Shown one piece after another: positions 16,536 to 24,018 of a stretch of DNA of 34,517 bases. Positions within the stretch are counted from its first letter, which is position 1; every line of letters starts with the position of its first letter. Below the pieces are notes generated by a model. That model had not been told where the DNA came from, did not search any database, and saw only the letters and a list, made by a program, of their open reading frames with translations. Source of the DNA: Candidatus Poribacteria bacterium (GTDB taxonomy: Bacteria > Poribacteria > WGA-4E > WGA-3G); NCBI GenBank assembly GCA_009839745.1, contig VXPE01000094.1, positions 1 through 34,517 of the forward strand, given 5' to 3'. A program made the translations under genes and the position numbers.

Positions 16536-18050
16536 CTACTTTGAAGAATTACCTCGGAGTTTTTTAACGAGTTCGTCTGCTGTGCAGTTGTTCAGCAATT
16601 CCCCAACGATCTTTTGTGTGCCAAAATGCGGACGATCCATCATAATTTTATCGAAGCTTCTTCGATCTTTACCAATAAAAATCATTGAGTTCCAACTTGC
16701 GCTGTAGATGTGATTTGGAAACTTCCGTAAACAGGTACCCCGAAAATATGCGCGGGTATCCACGGGCGGATAGTGCATCGCGTGCACAATCTCTTCGTGG
16801 CTGAGCAACCGTTTCACATGTCCGTTTTTCAGCAATCTAATATAAAGTCCTTTGTCTGGACGGATATCGTGATACTGTAAGTCAAGCATTTGGACGTGCG
16901 CGTCCGTCCATTGGTATCCGTGTCGTTTGCGATACGCCTCTATTAATTTCTTTTTTATGATCCAGTCGAGGTGTTGGCTGAGCCGCATCGGATCGATTTC
17001 TAAGTTGTCAAGCACATATTGCCATTTTTCGAGAACATCTTCAACAACAGGGGTCCGCTCTTCGGTTGTGAGATGTTGTTGTGCAAGTTTGAGGTATGCC
17101 CGCTGGACTTGTATCGGTGTCCACTGCTCGCCATCTGCGAGTTCTATCTGATTTTTGCACGAAAGATCTCGTGAAATACTTTTTATTGCCGCGACGGGAT
17201 CCTTTAAACCGAATTGTTTTCCGACAACACCTTTCTCAATCAACTGAAGCACTATGGAGGTAATACCAACTTTGAGATAGATGCTGAGTTCGGACATATT
17301 AGAATCGCCGACGATAACGTGCAAACGTCGATAGATTTGGTCATCAGCATGCGGTTCATCGCGCGTGTTAATCAAAGGGCGATTCACCATAGTGCTGAGG
17401 CCTACCTCTTTCTCAAAAAAATCGGCGCGTTGAGAAATCTGATAATCTGTTTCGCGACTTCCGTTTTCTGTCCCGACTTTGCCGCTACCTGTGATAATAA
17501 TACGGGTAACGAGGAACGGGGTCAACCCATCAACAATCTCATCAAACGGCACTTTACGGGACATAAGATAGTTTTCATGGGAACCGTAACTGTGTCCTTT
17601 GTAATCAGTATTATTTTTATAGATGATAATTTCTTGGTTGTCAAGCAAAAGGCGTTCAGCCGTTACCCTGCTGACTTCCAATATTAATTCTCCCGCCTTT
17701 TCGTAGAGCAGTAGGTCGCGTGCGTTGGCACATTCCGGCGTGCAATACTCCGGGTGGGCATGGTCCACATAATAACGCCCGCCGTTTATCAATATATCAT
17801 TGACGACACTATTTGTGTCTGCCTCGCTGATAGGTGTTTCCGCCTCCGCGAGAAACCCGCGAGCGTCCATCAAAGGGCTTTCTTGTTCATAGTCCCACGT
17901 GACAGAAGAAGTCGCGCTCGGAATATCACCCCTTGAAGTTTTATAGGCGTTAACTACCAAGGTGGAAGCAGCAACCGGATCTTGCTCGCGTGCATTTTTG
18001 ACTGAGATACCATACTCAGTCTCTGTTCCCATTACTATTGGTATTTCCAT
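16536..18050 (-). CDS. dop: Pup deamidase/depupylase Dop
   Basis: 504 residues, same glutamine-synthetase-like fold as PafA. Dop converts Pup-GGQ to Pup-GGE and can remove Pup from substrates. Dop-type features are MGTETEYGIS at the start, the extra VTWDYEQESPLMDARGF segment, NGGRYYVDHAHPEYCTPEC with the catalytic Asp, KNNTDYKGHSYGSHENYLMSR, NTRDEPHADDQIYRRLHVI and DTRAYFRGTCLRKF near the end. The ATG is at 18048-18050; AAGG lies 12 nt upstream, an odd spacing shared with pafA. It follows arc by 186 nt, and the methyltransferase gene starts 32 nt after its stop. Confidence 0.96.
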   Translation of the reverse strand: MEIPIVMGTETEYGISVKNAREQDPVAASTLVVNAYKTSRGDIPSATSSVTWDYEQESPLMDARGFLAEAETPISEADTNSVVNDILINGGRYYVDHAHPEYCTPECANARDLLLYEKAGELILEVSRVTAERLLLDNQEIIIYKNNTDYKGHSYGSHENYLMSRKVPFDEIVDGLTPFLVTRIIITGSGKVGTENGSRETDYQISQRADFFEKEVGLSTMVNRPLINTRDEPHADDQIYRRLHVIVGDSNMSELSIYLKVGITSIVLQLIEKGVVGKQFGLKDPVAAIKSISRDLSCKNQIELADGEQWTPIQVQRAYLKLAQQHLTTEERTPVVEDVLEKWQYVLDNLEIDPMRLSQHLDWIIKKKLIEAYRKRHGYQWTDAHVQMLDLQYHDIRPDKGLYIRLLKNGHVKRLLSHEEIVHAMHYPPVDTRAYFRGTCLRKFPNHIYSASWNSMIFIGKDRRSFDKIMMDRPHFGTQKIVGELLNNCTADELVKKLRGNSSK

Positions 18051-18114
18051 CTTTTAATTATACCTTGCGGAAAAACAACGGACGTTTCGACTTTGAAGTG
18101 TGTCCCTCAAATCC

Positions 18115-18135
18115 GCCTGCGCCGTTGTTGCAGGC
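18115..18135 (-). promoter_or_regulatory. Hairpin in dop leader, shared with pafA leader
   Basis: GCCTGC (18115-18120) and GCAGGC (18130-18135) form a 6-bp stem whose near edge is 65 nt upstream of the dop start, exactly as in the pafA leader. On the minus strand the flanks CCAAATCGGTA and GGCGGAT, and the CCGCAAGGTAT before the start, are alike in both. Confidence 0.5.
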
Positions 18136-18236
18136 TACCGATTTGGTTTTGCCGCCTGCTGAAAGGGTTGTCGTAGACGGGGAAGCCCATAAGGGTTTCA
18201 TACCGTTGATTCACCCGATCTGACCGCTGGTAGCCA

Positions 18237-19997
18237 TCAAAGGAATGTACCGCCTCGGGTCACCCGGACGTTCTGTTTTTTCTCCTGTGTGGGTTCATTA
18301 ATCAAAGCACGGATATTAACGATCTTTTCACCTTTCCTGCCCGAGATTTTTGCCCAATCATCAGGATTCGTAGTGTTCGGAAGATCTTCATTTTCGTGGT
18401 ATTCTTCTCGAATCGCTGCGCTGAGATCTTCGAGGCGTATCCCTTTGTCAGTCCCATCAGAACCAATAAAACGTTTAATTGCTGTTTTCTTGGCACGTGA
18501 AACGATGTTTTCGATCATTGCCCCGCTCACAAAGTCTTTAAAGAAGAGGGTTTCCCGTTCGCCGCGGGCGTAAGTCACTTCAATAAACCGATTTTCATCA
18601 GTCGTTGCGTACATGTCGTTTGCCGCTTCATTGATGAAGTGCTTCGCGATCGCCTCGGTGTCCCCATTAAACTGCTTGCGAGTTTCTTCAGAGAACGGAA
18701 TATCGGGTGTCAGATATATGGCGAAGATGTCCTTCGCACCGTCAAGATTGGGACGATCGATTTTAATTTTCACGTCGAGCCGACCCGGTCTTAGAACAGC
18801 AGGGTCGAGAAGATCCTGTCGATTACTCGCGCCAATGACAATGACATCCCGTAGGTTCTCAACACCATCAATTTCCGAGAGGAACTGCGGCACGAGCGTT
18901 GATTCCATATCCGATGAGATACCCATGCCTCTGGATCGGAACAGAGAGTCCATTTCATCAAAGAAGATGATAACGGGAAATCCTTCTCGCGATTTATCGC
19001 GCGCTTTTTGGAAGACTTCTCGGATTTTACGTTCAGTTTCACCGACGTACTTATTTAAAAGTTCGGGTCCCTTAATATTAATGAAATAGCCGCGAACCTC
19101 GTCCCTGCCTGTTTCTTTTCGGACCCGCTCAGCGATGCTGCTCGCGACGGCGCGAGCTATCAAAGTTTTACCGCAACCGGGAGGTCCATAAAGGAGCACC
19201 CCTTTTGGGGGCGAGAGATTAAATTCCTTGTATTCCTTCGGATACAGGTATGGCAACTCAATGGCATCGCGAATCGCCTCTATCTGTGTATCGAGTCCAC
19301 CGATATCGGTGTAACCGATGTCTGGGACCTCTTCAAGTAGCAGATCTTCGACTTCTCGTTTTGGAAGTTTTTCCATAAGCATACTGGTCGTATGGTTGAG
19401 AAGGACGTGATCCCCGGCTTTCAGGGGTTCCTCTTTGAGGGATTCCGCTATTCTGACGACTCGTTCTTCATCGGTGCGAAGGCTCACAATGGCGCGTTCA
19501 TCCGCAATCCGTTCTTTGATTTTAACGACATCGCCATGCTTTTCGGCAGTTTTAATATTAACGACGTTCATTCCGCTATTAACAATAACCTCTTGTCCGA
19601 CCGCAAGGTCTGTATCCCTGAGTGCCGGATCGAGATTCACGCGCCATTTTCTACCGCTAATGTCGATATCGACGGTGCCATCTTCGTTTGAAGCGAGGAA
19701 GACTCCGTAATTATTGGGGGGTGCGCTGAGTTGGGCGACCTTTTCTTTGAGGATCTGGAGTTTCTCTTTCGCCTCTTGTAGCATGTTCGTGAGTTTCTTA
19801 TTCCGACGGTGTGCCGTCATTAACTCACGCTGCATTTCATAGAGTCGAGTTTCAAGATCCTTGACATAGACAGCACGCTGTTGTTGTCGCATGCTGGCAA
19901 GCTCAGCTTCGAGCATGTCAATCGTCCCTTGGAGTGTGCGAATTTGCTGTTGATACCAAACAGCATCGCAATTCTCTTGCTCCTCAAAGGAATCCAT
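18237..19997 (-). CDS. arc: Proteasome-associated AAA+ ATPase ARC/Mpa
   Basis: 586 residues from the ATG at 19995-19997, chosen because GAGGAAA (20004-20010) is well spaced; an upstream in-frame extension of 13 residues (MRTSCMAIKRGNS) lacks this support. It forms a hexameric unfoldase that recruits pupylated proteins. Order of parts: coiled coil with ELASMRQQQRAVYVKDLETR and LQILKEKVAQLS (Pup-binding), tandem OB folds (YGVFLASNEDGTVDI...), then the AAA domain with Walker A GPPGCGKT, Walker B IIFFDEMDS and arginine-finger region NRQDLLDPAVLRPGRLD. The C-terminus is RGGTFL, where the proteasome-docking tail is usually GQYL or a similar Tyr-Leu end. It is the first gene of the proteasome cluster and has its own promoter. 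Confidence 0.96.
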   Translation of the reverse strand: MDSFEEQENCDAVWYQQQIRTLQGTIDMLEAELASMRQQQRAVYVKDLETRLYEMQRELMTAHRRNKKLTNMLQEAKEKLQILKEKVAQLSAPPNNYGVFLASNEDGTVDIDISGRKWRVNLDPALRDTDLAVGQEVIVNSGMNVVNIKTAEKHGDVVKIKERIADERAIVSLRTDEERVVRIAESLKEEPLKAGDHVLLNHTTSMLMEKLPKREVEDLLLEEVPDIGYTDIGGLDTQIEAIRDAIELPYLYPKEYKEFNLSPPKGVLLYGPPGCGKTLIARAVASSIAERVRKETGRDEVRGYFINIKGPELLNKYVGETERKIREVFQKARDKSREGFPVIIFFDEMDSLFRSRGMGISSDMESTLVPQFLSEIDGVENLRDVIVIGASNRQDLLDPAVLRPGRLDVKIKIDRPNLDGAKDIFAIYLTPDIPFSEETRKQFNGDTEAIAKHFINEAANDMYATTDENRFIEVTYARGERETLFFKDFVSGAMIENIVSRAKKTAIKRFIGSDGTDKGIRLEDLSAAIREEYHENEDLPNTTNPDDWAKISGRKGEKIVNIRALINEPTQEKKQNVRVTRGGTFL

Positions 19998-20141
19998 GGA
20001 ATTTCCTCTTTTGATAGCCATACATGAAGTTCTCACTTTCCAAAACGATTTTTCGACTCCACTCGTAGCGGTGAAAGTCAGATACGCGGATAACTGTGTT
20101 CAGACGGGTTTCTGTTTGATCGACCCACCCTGTTTATTTAG

Positions 20142-20170
20142 AGTATAGCGTACCGAAAAAATCGTGTCAA
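20142..20170 (-). promoter_or_regulatory. Sigma-70-type promoter for the proteasome operon
   Basis: The minus strand reads TTGACA (20165-20170), a 17-nt spacer, then TATACT (20142-20147). Transcription would begin near 20135 and give a leader of about 135 nt before arc. This is one of the best promoter matches in the window. Confidence 0.7.
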
Positions 20171-20214
20171 GAAAAATTGATGTTTTTGTTTTTTTTTCGG
20201 GAGTTTTCAAGGAT

Positions 20215-20250
20215 TTTGTATAGCGAGGTGTGCTTACCTCGCTATACAAA
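20215..20250. repeat. Perfect 15-bp hairpin downstream of recA
   Basis: TTTGTATAGCGAGGT (20215-20229) and its exact complement (20236-20250) surround a 6-nt loop. It lies 50 nt after the recA stop and before the arc promoter. The T-run typical of an intrinsic terminator is missing. It may terminate weakly or be a dispersed repeat; the CTCGCTATAC word also occurs at 8614. Confidence 0.6.
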
Positions 20251-20299
20251 CAATGCGTCCTCAGGCGTGCTAAAGTATGAAAACTTTGCCATGCCTTTC

Positions 20300-21346
20300 T
20301 TACGCTGTCGTATCGTCAGTTTCGTCTTCGGGAATCGCACCCGCAGTAGATTCTGGTGCCACACTCAGTGTTTCCCGTATCTTCGCCTCGATTTCCGTCG
20401 CAATCTCTGGGTTCTCTTCCAGATATTTCTTGGCATTCGTTCTACCCTGACCGATGCGTTCACCGTTGTAAGCAAACCAGGAACCACTCTTTTGAATCAA
20501 TTCATTATCAACGGCAATATCCAAGAGATTTCCTTCTTTAGAGATGCCTTTTCCGAAAGTAACATCGTATTCTGCCTCTTTGAAAGGGGGTGCCACTTTA
20601 TTTTTCACCACTTTGACCCGGACACCACTTCCAAGAATTTCATTCCCATCTTTAATCTGGGTACCGCGTCGGAGTTCTAAACGGACGGAAGCGTGGAACT
20701 TGAGAGCAAGTCCCCCCGGTGTTGTATCTGGGTTCCCGAACATAATCCCGATTTTCTGCCGAATCTGATTTGTGAAGATAACACAGGTTTGGGATTTGTT
20801 CGTGACACCCGACAGTTTCCGTAGGGCTTTAGACATTAAACGGGGCAATAAACCGACGTGTGCGTCGCTCATTTCACCCTCAATTTCGGCTTGAGGGGTC
20901 AAAGCCGCTACCGAGTCAACGATTACCAAGTCAATCGCACCACTGCGGATAAGCGTTTCGACGATTTCTAAGGCTTGTTCGCCGGCATCGGGTTGTGCGA
21001 TGAGTAGATTTTCCATGTTGACCCCGATATTGCGAGCGTAGGTGGTATCGAGTGCGTGCTCAACATCAATGAACACCGCCGTGCCCCCTAACTTTTGTGC
21101 TTCGGCGACAATATGGAGTGCCAAGGTGGTTTTCCCAGTGCCTTCGTGTCCAAATACCTCGGTGATTCTGCCGCGCGGGACACCGCCTACACCGAGAGCA
21201 AGGTCAAGCGCGAGAGAACCCGTTGGGATGGCTTCAACCGGCACAACTTCGTTATCCGCGAAGCGCATGATAGACCCTTTACCGAATTCACGCTCTACCT
21301 GTGAAATCGCTTCATCAATGGCTTTTTGTTTCTGTGTATCTTGCAT
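20300..21346 (-). CDS. recA: Recombinase RecA
   Basis: 348 residues, normal length. It forms filaments on single-stranded DNA, promotes strand exchange and triggers SOS cleavage. Seen are FGKGSIMRF, the Walker A region [48 protein letters not shown] (Walker B), [21 protein letters not shown] and an acidic tail (EDETDDTTA). The P-loop differs from the usual GPESSGKT at three positions (GHEGTGKT). The ATG at 21344-21346 has AAGGAGA upstream with long spacing. It is the last gene of the lolA-pgsA-thpR-recA run. No clear LexA-type box was recognised. Confidence 0.97.
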   Translation of the reverse strand: MQDTQKQKAIDEAISQVEREFGKGSIMRFADNEVVPVEAIPTGSLALDLALGVGGVPRGRITEVFGHEGTGKTTLALHIVAEAQKLGGTAVFIDVEHALDTTYARNIGVNMENLLIAQPDAGEQALEIVETLIRSGAIDLVIVDSVAALTPQAEIEGEMSDAHVGLLPRLMSKALRKLSGVTNKSQTCVIFTNQIRQKIGIMFGNPDTTPGGLALKFHASVRLELRRGTQIKDGNEILGSGVRVKVVKNKVAPPFKEAEYDVTFGKGISKEGNLLDIAVDNELIQKSGSWFAYNGERIGQGRTNAKKYLEENPEIATEIEAKIRETLSVAPESTAGAIPEDETDDTTA

Positions 21347-21405
21347 GTTTTTACATTCTCCTTATATTGCACCTGCTGTGGAAAATAGGTGCTTTGAGCA
21401 TCGCA

Positions 21406-21987
21406 TTACGCCGAAAAATGATGGACGCTTAAAGGCGTATAGATTGCCCTATTTGGGTGAAGTCGGCTCTGCATGAGTGTGATTTCGTTTACACGTATTG
21501 ATCCGCCAACGATTGTATCATATTTACGTGGAATGTTCTTTAACGGTTTAAGATTTGTCGCGGTTCTCAGCCGCGCCAGCGTAAGGTGTGAGTGAAAACG
21601 AGTGTCTGTTGAGAAACCGAGATGTGTCAATTCACGGTTCACGGCTTTTGCAAGGCGTGACACGGTCGATGCCCCCTGCGTTACGCCCATCCAAATGACA
21701 CGCGGACGAGCGAGATTCGGGAACCCCCCGATGCCTCCGAAGGCAATGGAGAATGACGGATGTGTATCTGTCACGCGCTGAATGGCGTCACTTATATCAT
21801 TGATTGCTTCAGGATGAACATCACCGAGAAATTTCAAGGTGAGGTGAAAGTTTCCGGGTTTTGTCCATGAAGCCTTGTGAATCTGGGGCTGAAGGTCCGT
21901 TTGCACCGACTTCAGCAATGCTTGTATCGATTCTGGGATCTCAATTGCTACAAAACAGCGAATGACTGTGCTTTTGGCTGTATCCAT
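21406..21987 (-). CDS. thpR: RNA 2',3'-cyclic phosphodiesterase (2'-5' RNA ligase family)
   Basis: 193 residues, normal length. It hydrolyses RNA 2',3'-cyclic phosphates to 2'-phosphates. Both catalytic H-x-T-x motifs are seen: FHLTLKFLGD and SHLTLARLR, with the start CFVAIEIPESIQ typical of the family. The ATG (21985-21987) overlaps the pgsA stop by one base (TGATG), so translation is probably coupled; the GTG one codon before is less likely. It sits before recA. Its substrate type overlaps with that of RtcB elsewhere in the window, but a link is not shown. Confidence 0.93.
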   Translation of the reverse strand: MDTAKSTVIRCFVAIEIPESIQALLKSVQTDLQPQIHKASWTKPGNFHLTLKFLGDVHPEAINDISDAIQRVTDTHPSFSIAFGGIGGFPNLARPRVIWMGVTQGASTVSRLAKAVNRELTHLGFSTDTRFHSHLTLARLRTATNLKPLKNIPRKYDTIVGGSIRVNEITLMQSRLHPNRAIYTPLSVHHFSA

Positions 21988-22607
21988 CACGCACCTGCTT
22001 TTGGGTCGTAACGGGTTGCCTGGAACAAGGCGAATAAAGGTTTACGATTGTTAACGAGAAATTCCAGTCCGGATCCGACTGTGAGCACTAAGGGGATATA
22101 CATCATAAAGTAGATGGGACCTCGACTTTGCACAATCAGTGCCGCGTTTAGATAGTCTTGAAATGCGAGTAGGGTTAACCCGATGATGATGACGATCAGC
22201 TGTGAAGTCATCTTGTATTTTCCCCATTGGTTTGCCGAGACGACCTGCCCGTACTTTGCCATGAAAACAATCCGCAGGAAGGTAACGAGAACTTCACGAC
22301 CGATGATAACAAAAACCATCCATACCGGAATGAGTCCACTGTCAACGTGCTTGAAGAGAGTTAAACAGATTAAAGCAGCACCGATTAACAACTTATCAGC
22401 GAGCGGGTCCATAAATTTTCCGAAGCCCGTCACACCTTGCTTTCGAGCAATTTTACCGTCAAGATGATCGGTCAGTGCTGCGACAGCAAAAATAGTGAGC
22501 GCAGCCCCCGTCATATCAGCCTGAAAACAGTATATGAACGGGGGGATGAGGAAAAGCCGTAAAATGGTTAGGAGATTTGCCAACCGCAAAAGGGTACCGA
22601 AATTCAT
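21987..22607 (-). CDS. pgsA: CDP-diacylglycerol-glycerol-3-phosphate 3-phosphatidyltransferase
   Basis: 206 residues with several membrane segments (ILRLFLIPPFIYCF, PVWMVFVIIGREVLVTF, IVIIIGLTLLAF, IYFMMYIPLVLTV). The CDP-alcohol phosphatidyltransferase motif D-x2-DG-x2-AR-x8-G-x3-D-x3-D is complete in DHLDGKIARKQGVTGFGKF followed by MDPLAD. It would make phosphatidylglycerophosphate at the inner membrane. The ATG at 22605-22607 has no strong Shine-Dalgarno. thpR overlaps its stop. It could be another phosphatidyltransferase of the same class. Confidence 0.92.
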   Translation of the reverse strand: MNFGTLLRLANLLTILRLFLIPPFIYCFQADMTGAALTIFAVAALTDHLDGKIARKQGVTGFGKFMDPLADKLLIGAALICLTLFKHVDSGLIPVWMVFVIIGREVLVTFLRIVFMAKYGQVVSANQWGKYKMTSQLIVIIIGLTLLAFQDYLNAALIVQSRGPIYFMMYIPLVLTVGSGLEFLVNNRKPLFALFQATRYDPKAGA

Positions 22608-22655
22608 AATGTGTTCTCGAAAAGTAGGAATTATCTCGGTATAAGAGATCCGTTC

Positions 22656-23393
22656 CTAATTTTCGGAGAGATCTATTACCTCGGCATCTTTAGGCACCAC
22701 AAACTTGAAAAGATCCGGTGCGAGTTTTTTATCTCGTTTAATCTCTGTAAGCGTAACAATCACACTTTGACGCGTCCCATCTTCAAATTCGGTTTCGTAG
22801 CCAAATTGCACGGGGAGCCACTCACCGGATTTTACCCAGATTTGAAGGGTTTCCTTGGCGTTCGTGTTCACCATGTGAACTTTAGGCACCAATTCAATTT
22901 GATGGACCCCTTTTGGATTCGCAAATTCGTCAGGAACAAGTGTCATATCGTAGTTTTTCTGAACATCTTCAAGGGATGCCCCAATACCCGGCAACAGCTC
23001 CCGACGTTCTGGATTGTTCCACTTCATCTTATTGACTTGATTGAGTATCGGTGTATATGTCCATCCGTATTCGCCGTCTAAAACAGTGAGTTGGACCACC
23101 TTTGACGTATCGTTCCGGTCGACATACTCTTTACGAAGCAGATTCGGTTTCCCGAATATAAACCGTCCACGAGCGACACTTTTGTTCTTCGCGAAGAGCG
23201 TCGTTTCCTCAAAGTTCGCACTGAAATTATTAGATTTCGCATACGCCGTTTTGAAATTCTGGAAGATTTCATCAACAGTTTGCGGATGTGCCTCGCTAAC
23301 GAACAGCACTGAGAGAGACATCAGTATTAATAGTAAATTTTGAAGGCGCACAAACTTTCCCAGCATAGCGATCCAAAGGGTTCGTCGGATCAT
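22656..23393 (-). CDS. lolA: LolA-family outer-membrane lipoprotein carrier
   Basis: 245 residues. The N-terminal signal peptide (LLLILMSLSVLFVSEAHPQ) leads into a LolA-like start, TVDEIFQNFKTAYAKSNNFSANFEET. The fold continues with ARGRFIFGKPNLLRKEY, LDGEYGWTYTP and a late KSGEWLPVQFGYETEFEDG. LolA carries lipoproteins across the periplasm, so this implies an outer membrane. The ATG at 23391-23393 has AGGAGAT at good spacing. It heads the run of four genes after a strong promoter. Sequence divergence means a related lipoprotein-sorting or DUF4292-like role is possible. Confidence 0.85.
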   Translation of the reverse strand: MIRRTLWIAMLGKFVRLQNLLLILMSLSVLFVSEAHPQTVDEIFQNFKTAYAKSNNFSANFEETTLFAKNKSVARGRFIFGKPNLLRKEYVDRNDTSKVVQLTVLDGEYGWTYTPILNQVNKMKWNNPERRELLPGIGASLEDVQKNYDMTLVPDEFANPKGVHQIELVPKVHMVNTNAKETLQIWVKSGEWLPVQFGYETEFEDGTRQSVIVTLTEIKRDKKLAPDLFKFVVPKDAEVIDLSEN

Positions 23394-23449
23394 TACCCAT
23401 CTCCTGTTTTACCTAACTACCTTGTTGGAGAACTGATTTCTACCTCAAT

Positions 23450-23479
23450 ATTATAGCATAATCTATTTGCGGGTGTCAA
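23450..23479 (-). promoter_or_regulatory. Sigma-70-type promoter for lolA-pgsA-thpR-recA
   Basis: The minus strand has TTGACA (23474-23479), an 18-nt spacer and TATAAT (23450-23455). Both hexamers are perfect. The leader to lolA would be about 50 nt. The TTGACACCCGC start of this promoter recurs at 32889-32899. Confidence 0.75.
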
Positions 23480-23498
23480 CACTATTTATGCCGCGTTC

Positions 23499-23879
23499 TC
23501 AATTCGCCACGCGCGTCCAATCCGTCAGGATAACCTCTATATCCTTGGGGTCATCTAAGGCATGCGTGACGAGACGTTCTAAAACTTCGGAGACGGCGGG
23601 TTCTCGGAATATTGCCTGAAACCAGTTGCCGAAGGTTTTAATGGCGTCCGGGGATTCGGAACACACCCAGAAAACAACCCGGCAAAAGTCGAGGCCTTCG
23701 TCTACCCATTTTTCAGATATCCAGACATCTCTTGGAAATCCGTGAAAAATTGGCAGAAGATCCGCTATTAAGACGGGTAGGTCTTCATTGAGATAAGAAA
23801 TCTCTGGCAGTATATCAAAATGGATGGCGTATTTATGTGTGTATGATGAATCTTGACGTTTCTGATTTCGTTTTTGCAC
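23499..23879 (-). CDS. Hypothetical protein
   Basis: 126 residues, not recognised. The start is GTG at 23877-23879, without a clear Shine-Dalgarno. The composition is protein-like: acidic and aromatic-rich (FDILPEISYLNEDLPVLIADLLPIF, FPRDVWISEKWVDEGLDFCRVVFW), with no signal peptide or membrane helix. The C-terminal half (PAVSEVLERLVTHALDDPKDIEVIL) looks helical. It lies divergently from metH and ends 20 nt before the lolA promoter. It may be a small soluble protein restricted to this lineage. Confidence 0.55.
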   Translation of the reverse strand: MQKRNQKRQDSSYTHKYAIHFDILPEISYLNEDLPVLIADLLPIFHGFPRDVWISEKWVDEGLDFCRVVFWVCSESPDAIKTFGNWFQAIFREPAVSEVLERLVTHALDDPKDIEVILTDWTRVAN

Positions 23880-23922
23880 GGTTTTTTCTATAGCCTTTGG
23901 AAGTTATAGCCTTTAAAAAAAG

Positions 23923-23952
23923 TGGACAAACCTGTCTATCCTGTAGTATACT
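23923..23952 (+). promoter_or_regulatory. Probable metH promoter
   Basis: TGGACA (23923-23928), an 18-nt spacer and TATACT (23947-23952). The start would be near 23959, leaving a leader of about 60 nt, too short for a cobalamin or SAM riboswitch. Confidence 0.55.
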
Positions 23953-24018
23953 ATACAACATGGTGAATGGGTAAACGCTTTCAGCCGAGCGAATACGAAA
24001 GAGGACGTAATATATACT

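Noticed and set aside
18061-18210. A 47-codon minus-strand open frame between arc and dop
   Set aside because: It has no Shine-Dalgarno and low-complexity content, and it overlaps the hairpin leader shared with pafA; it does not resemble a second Pup.
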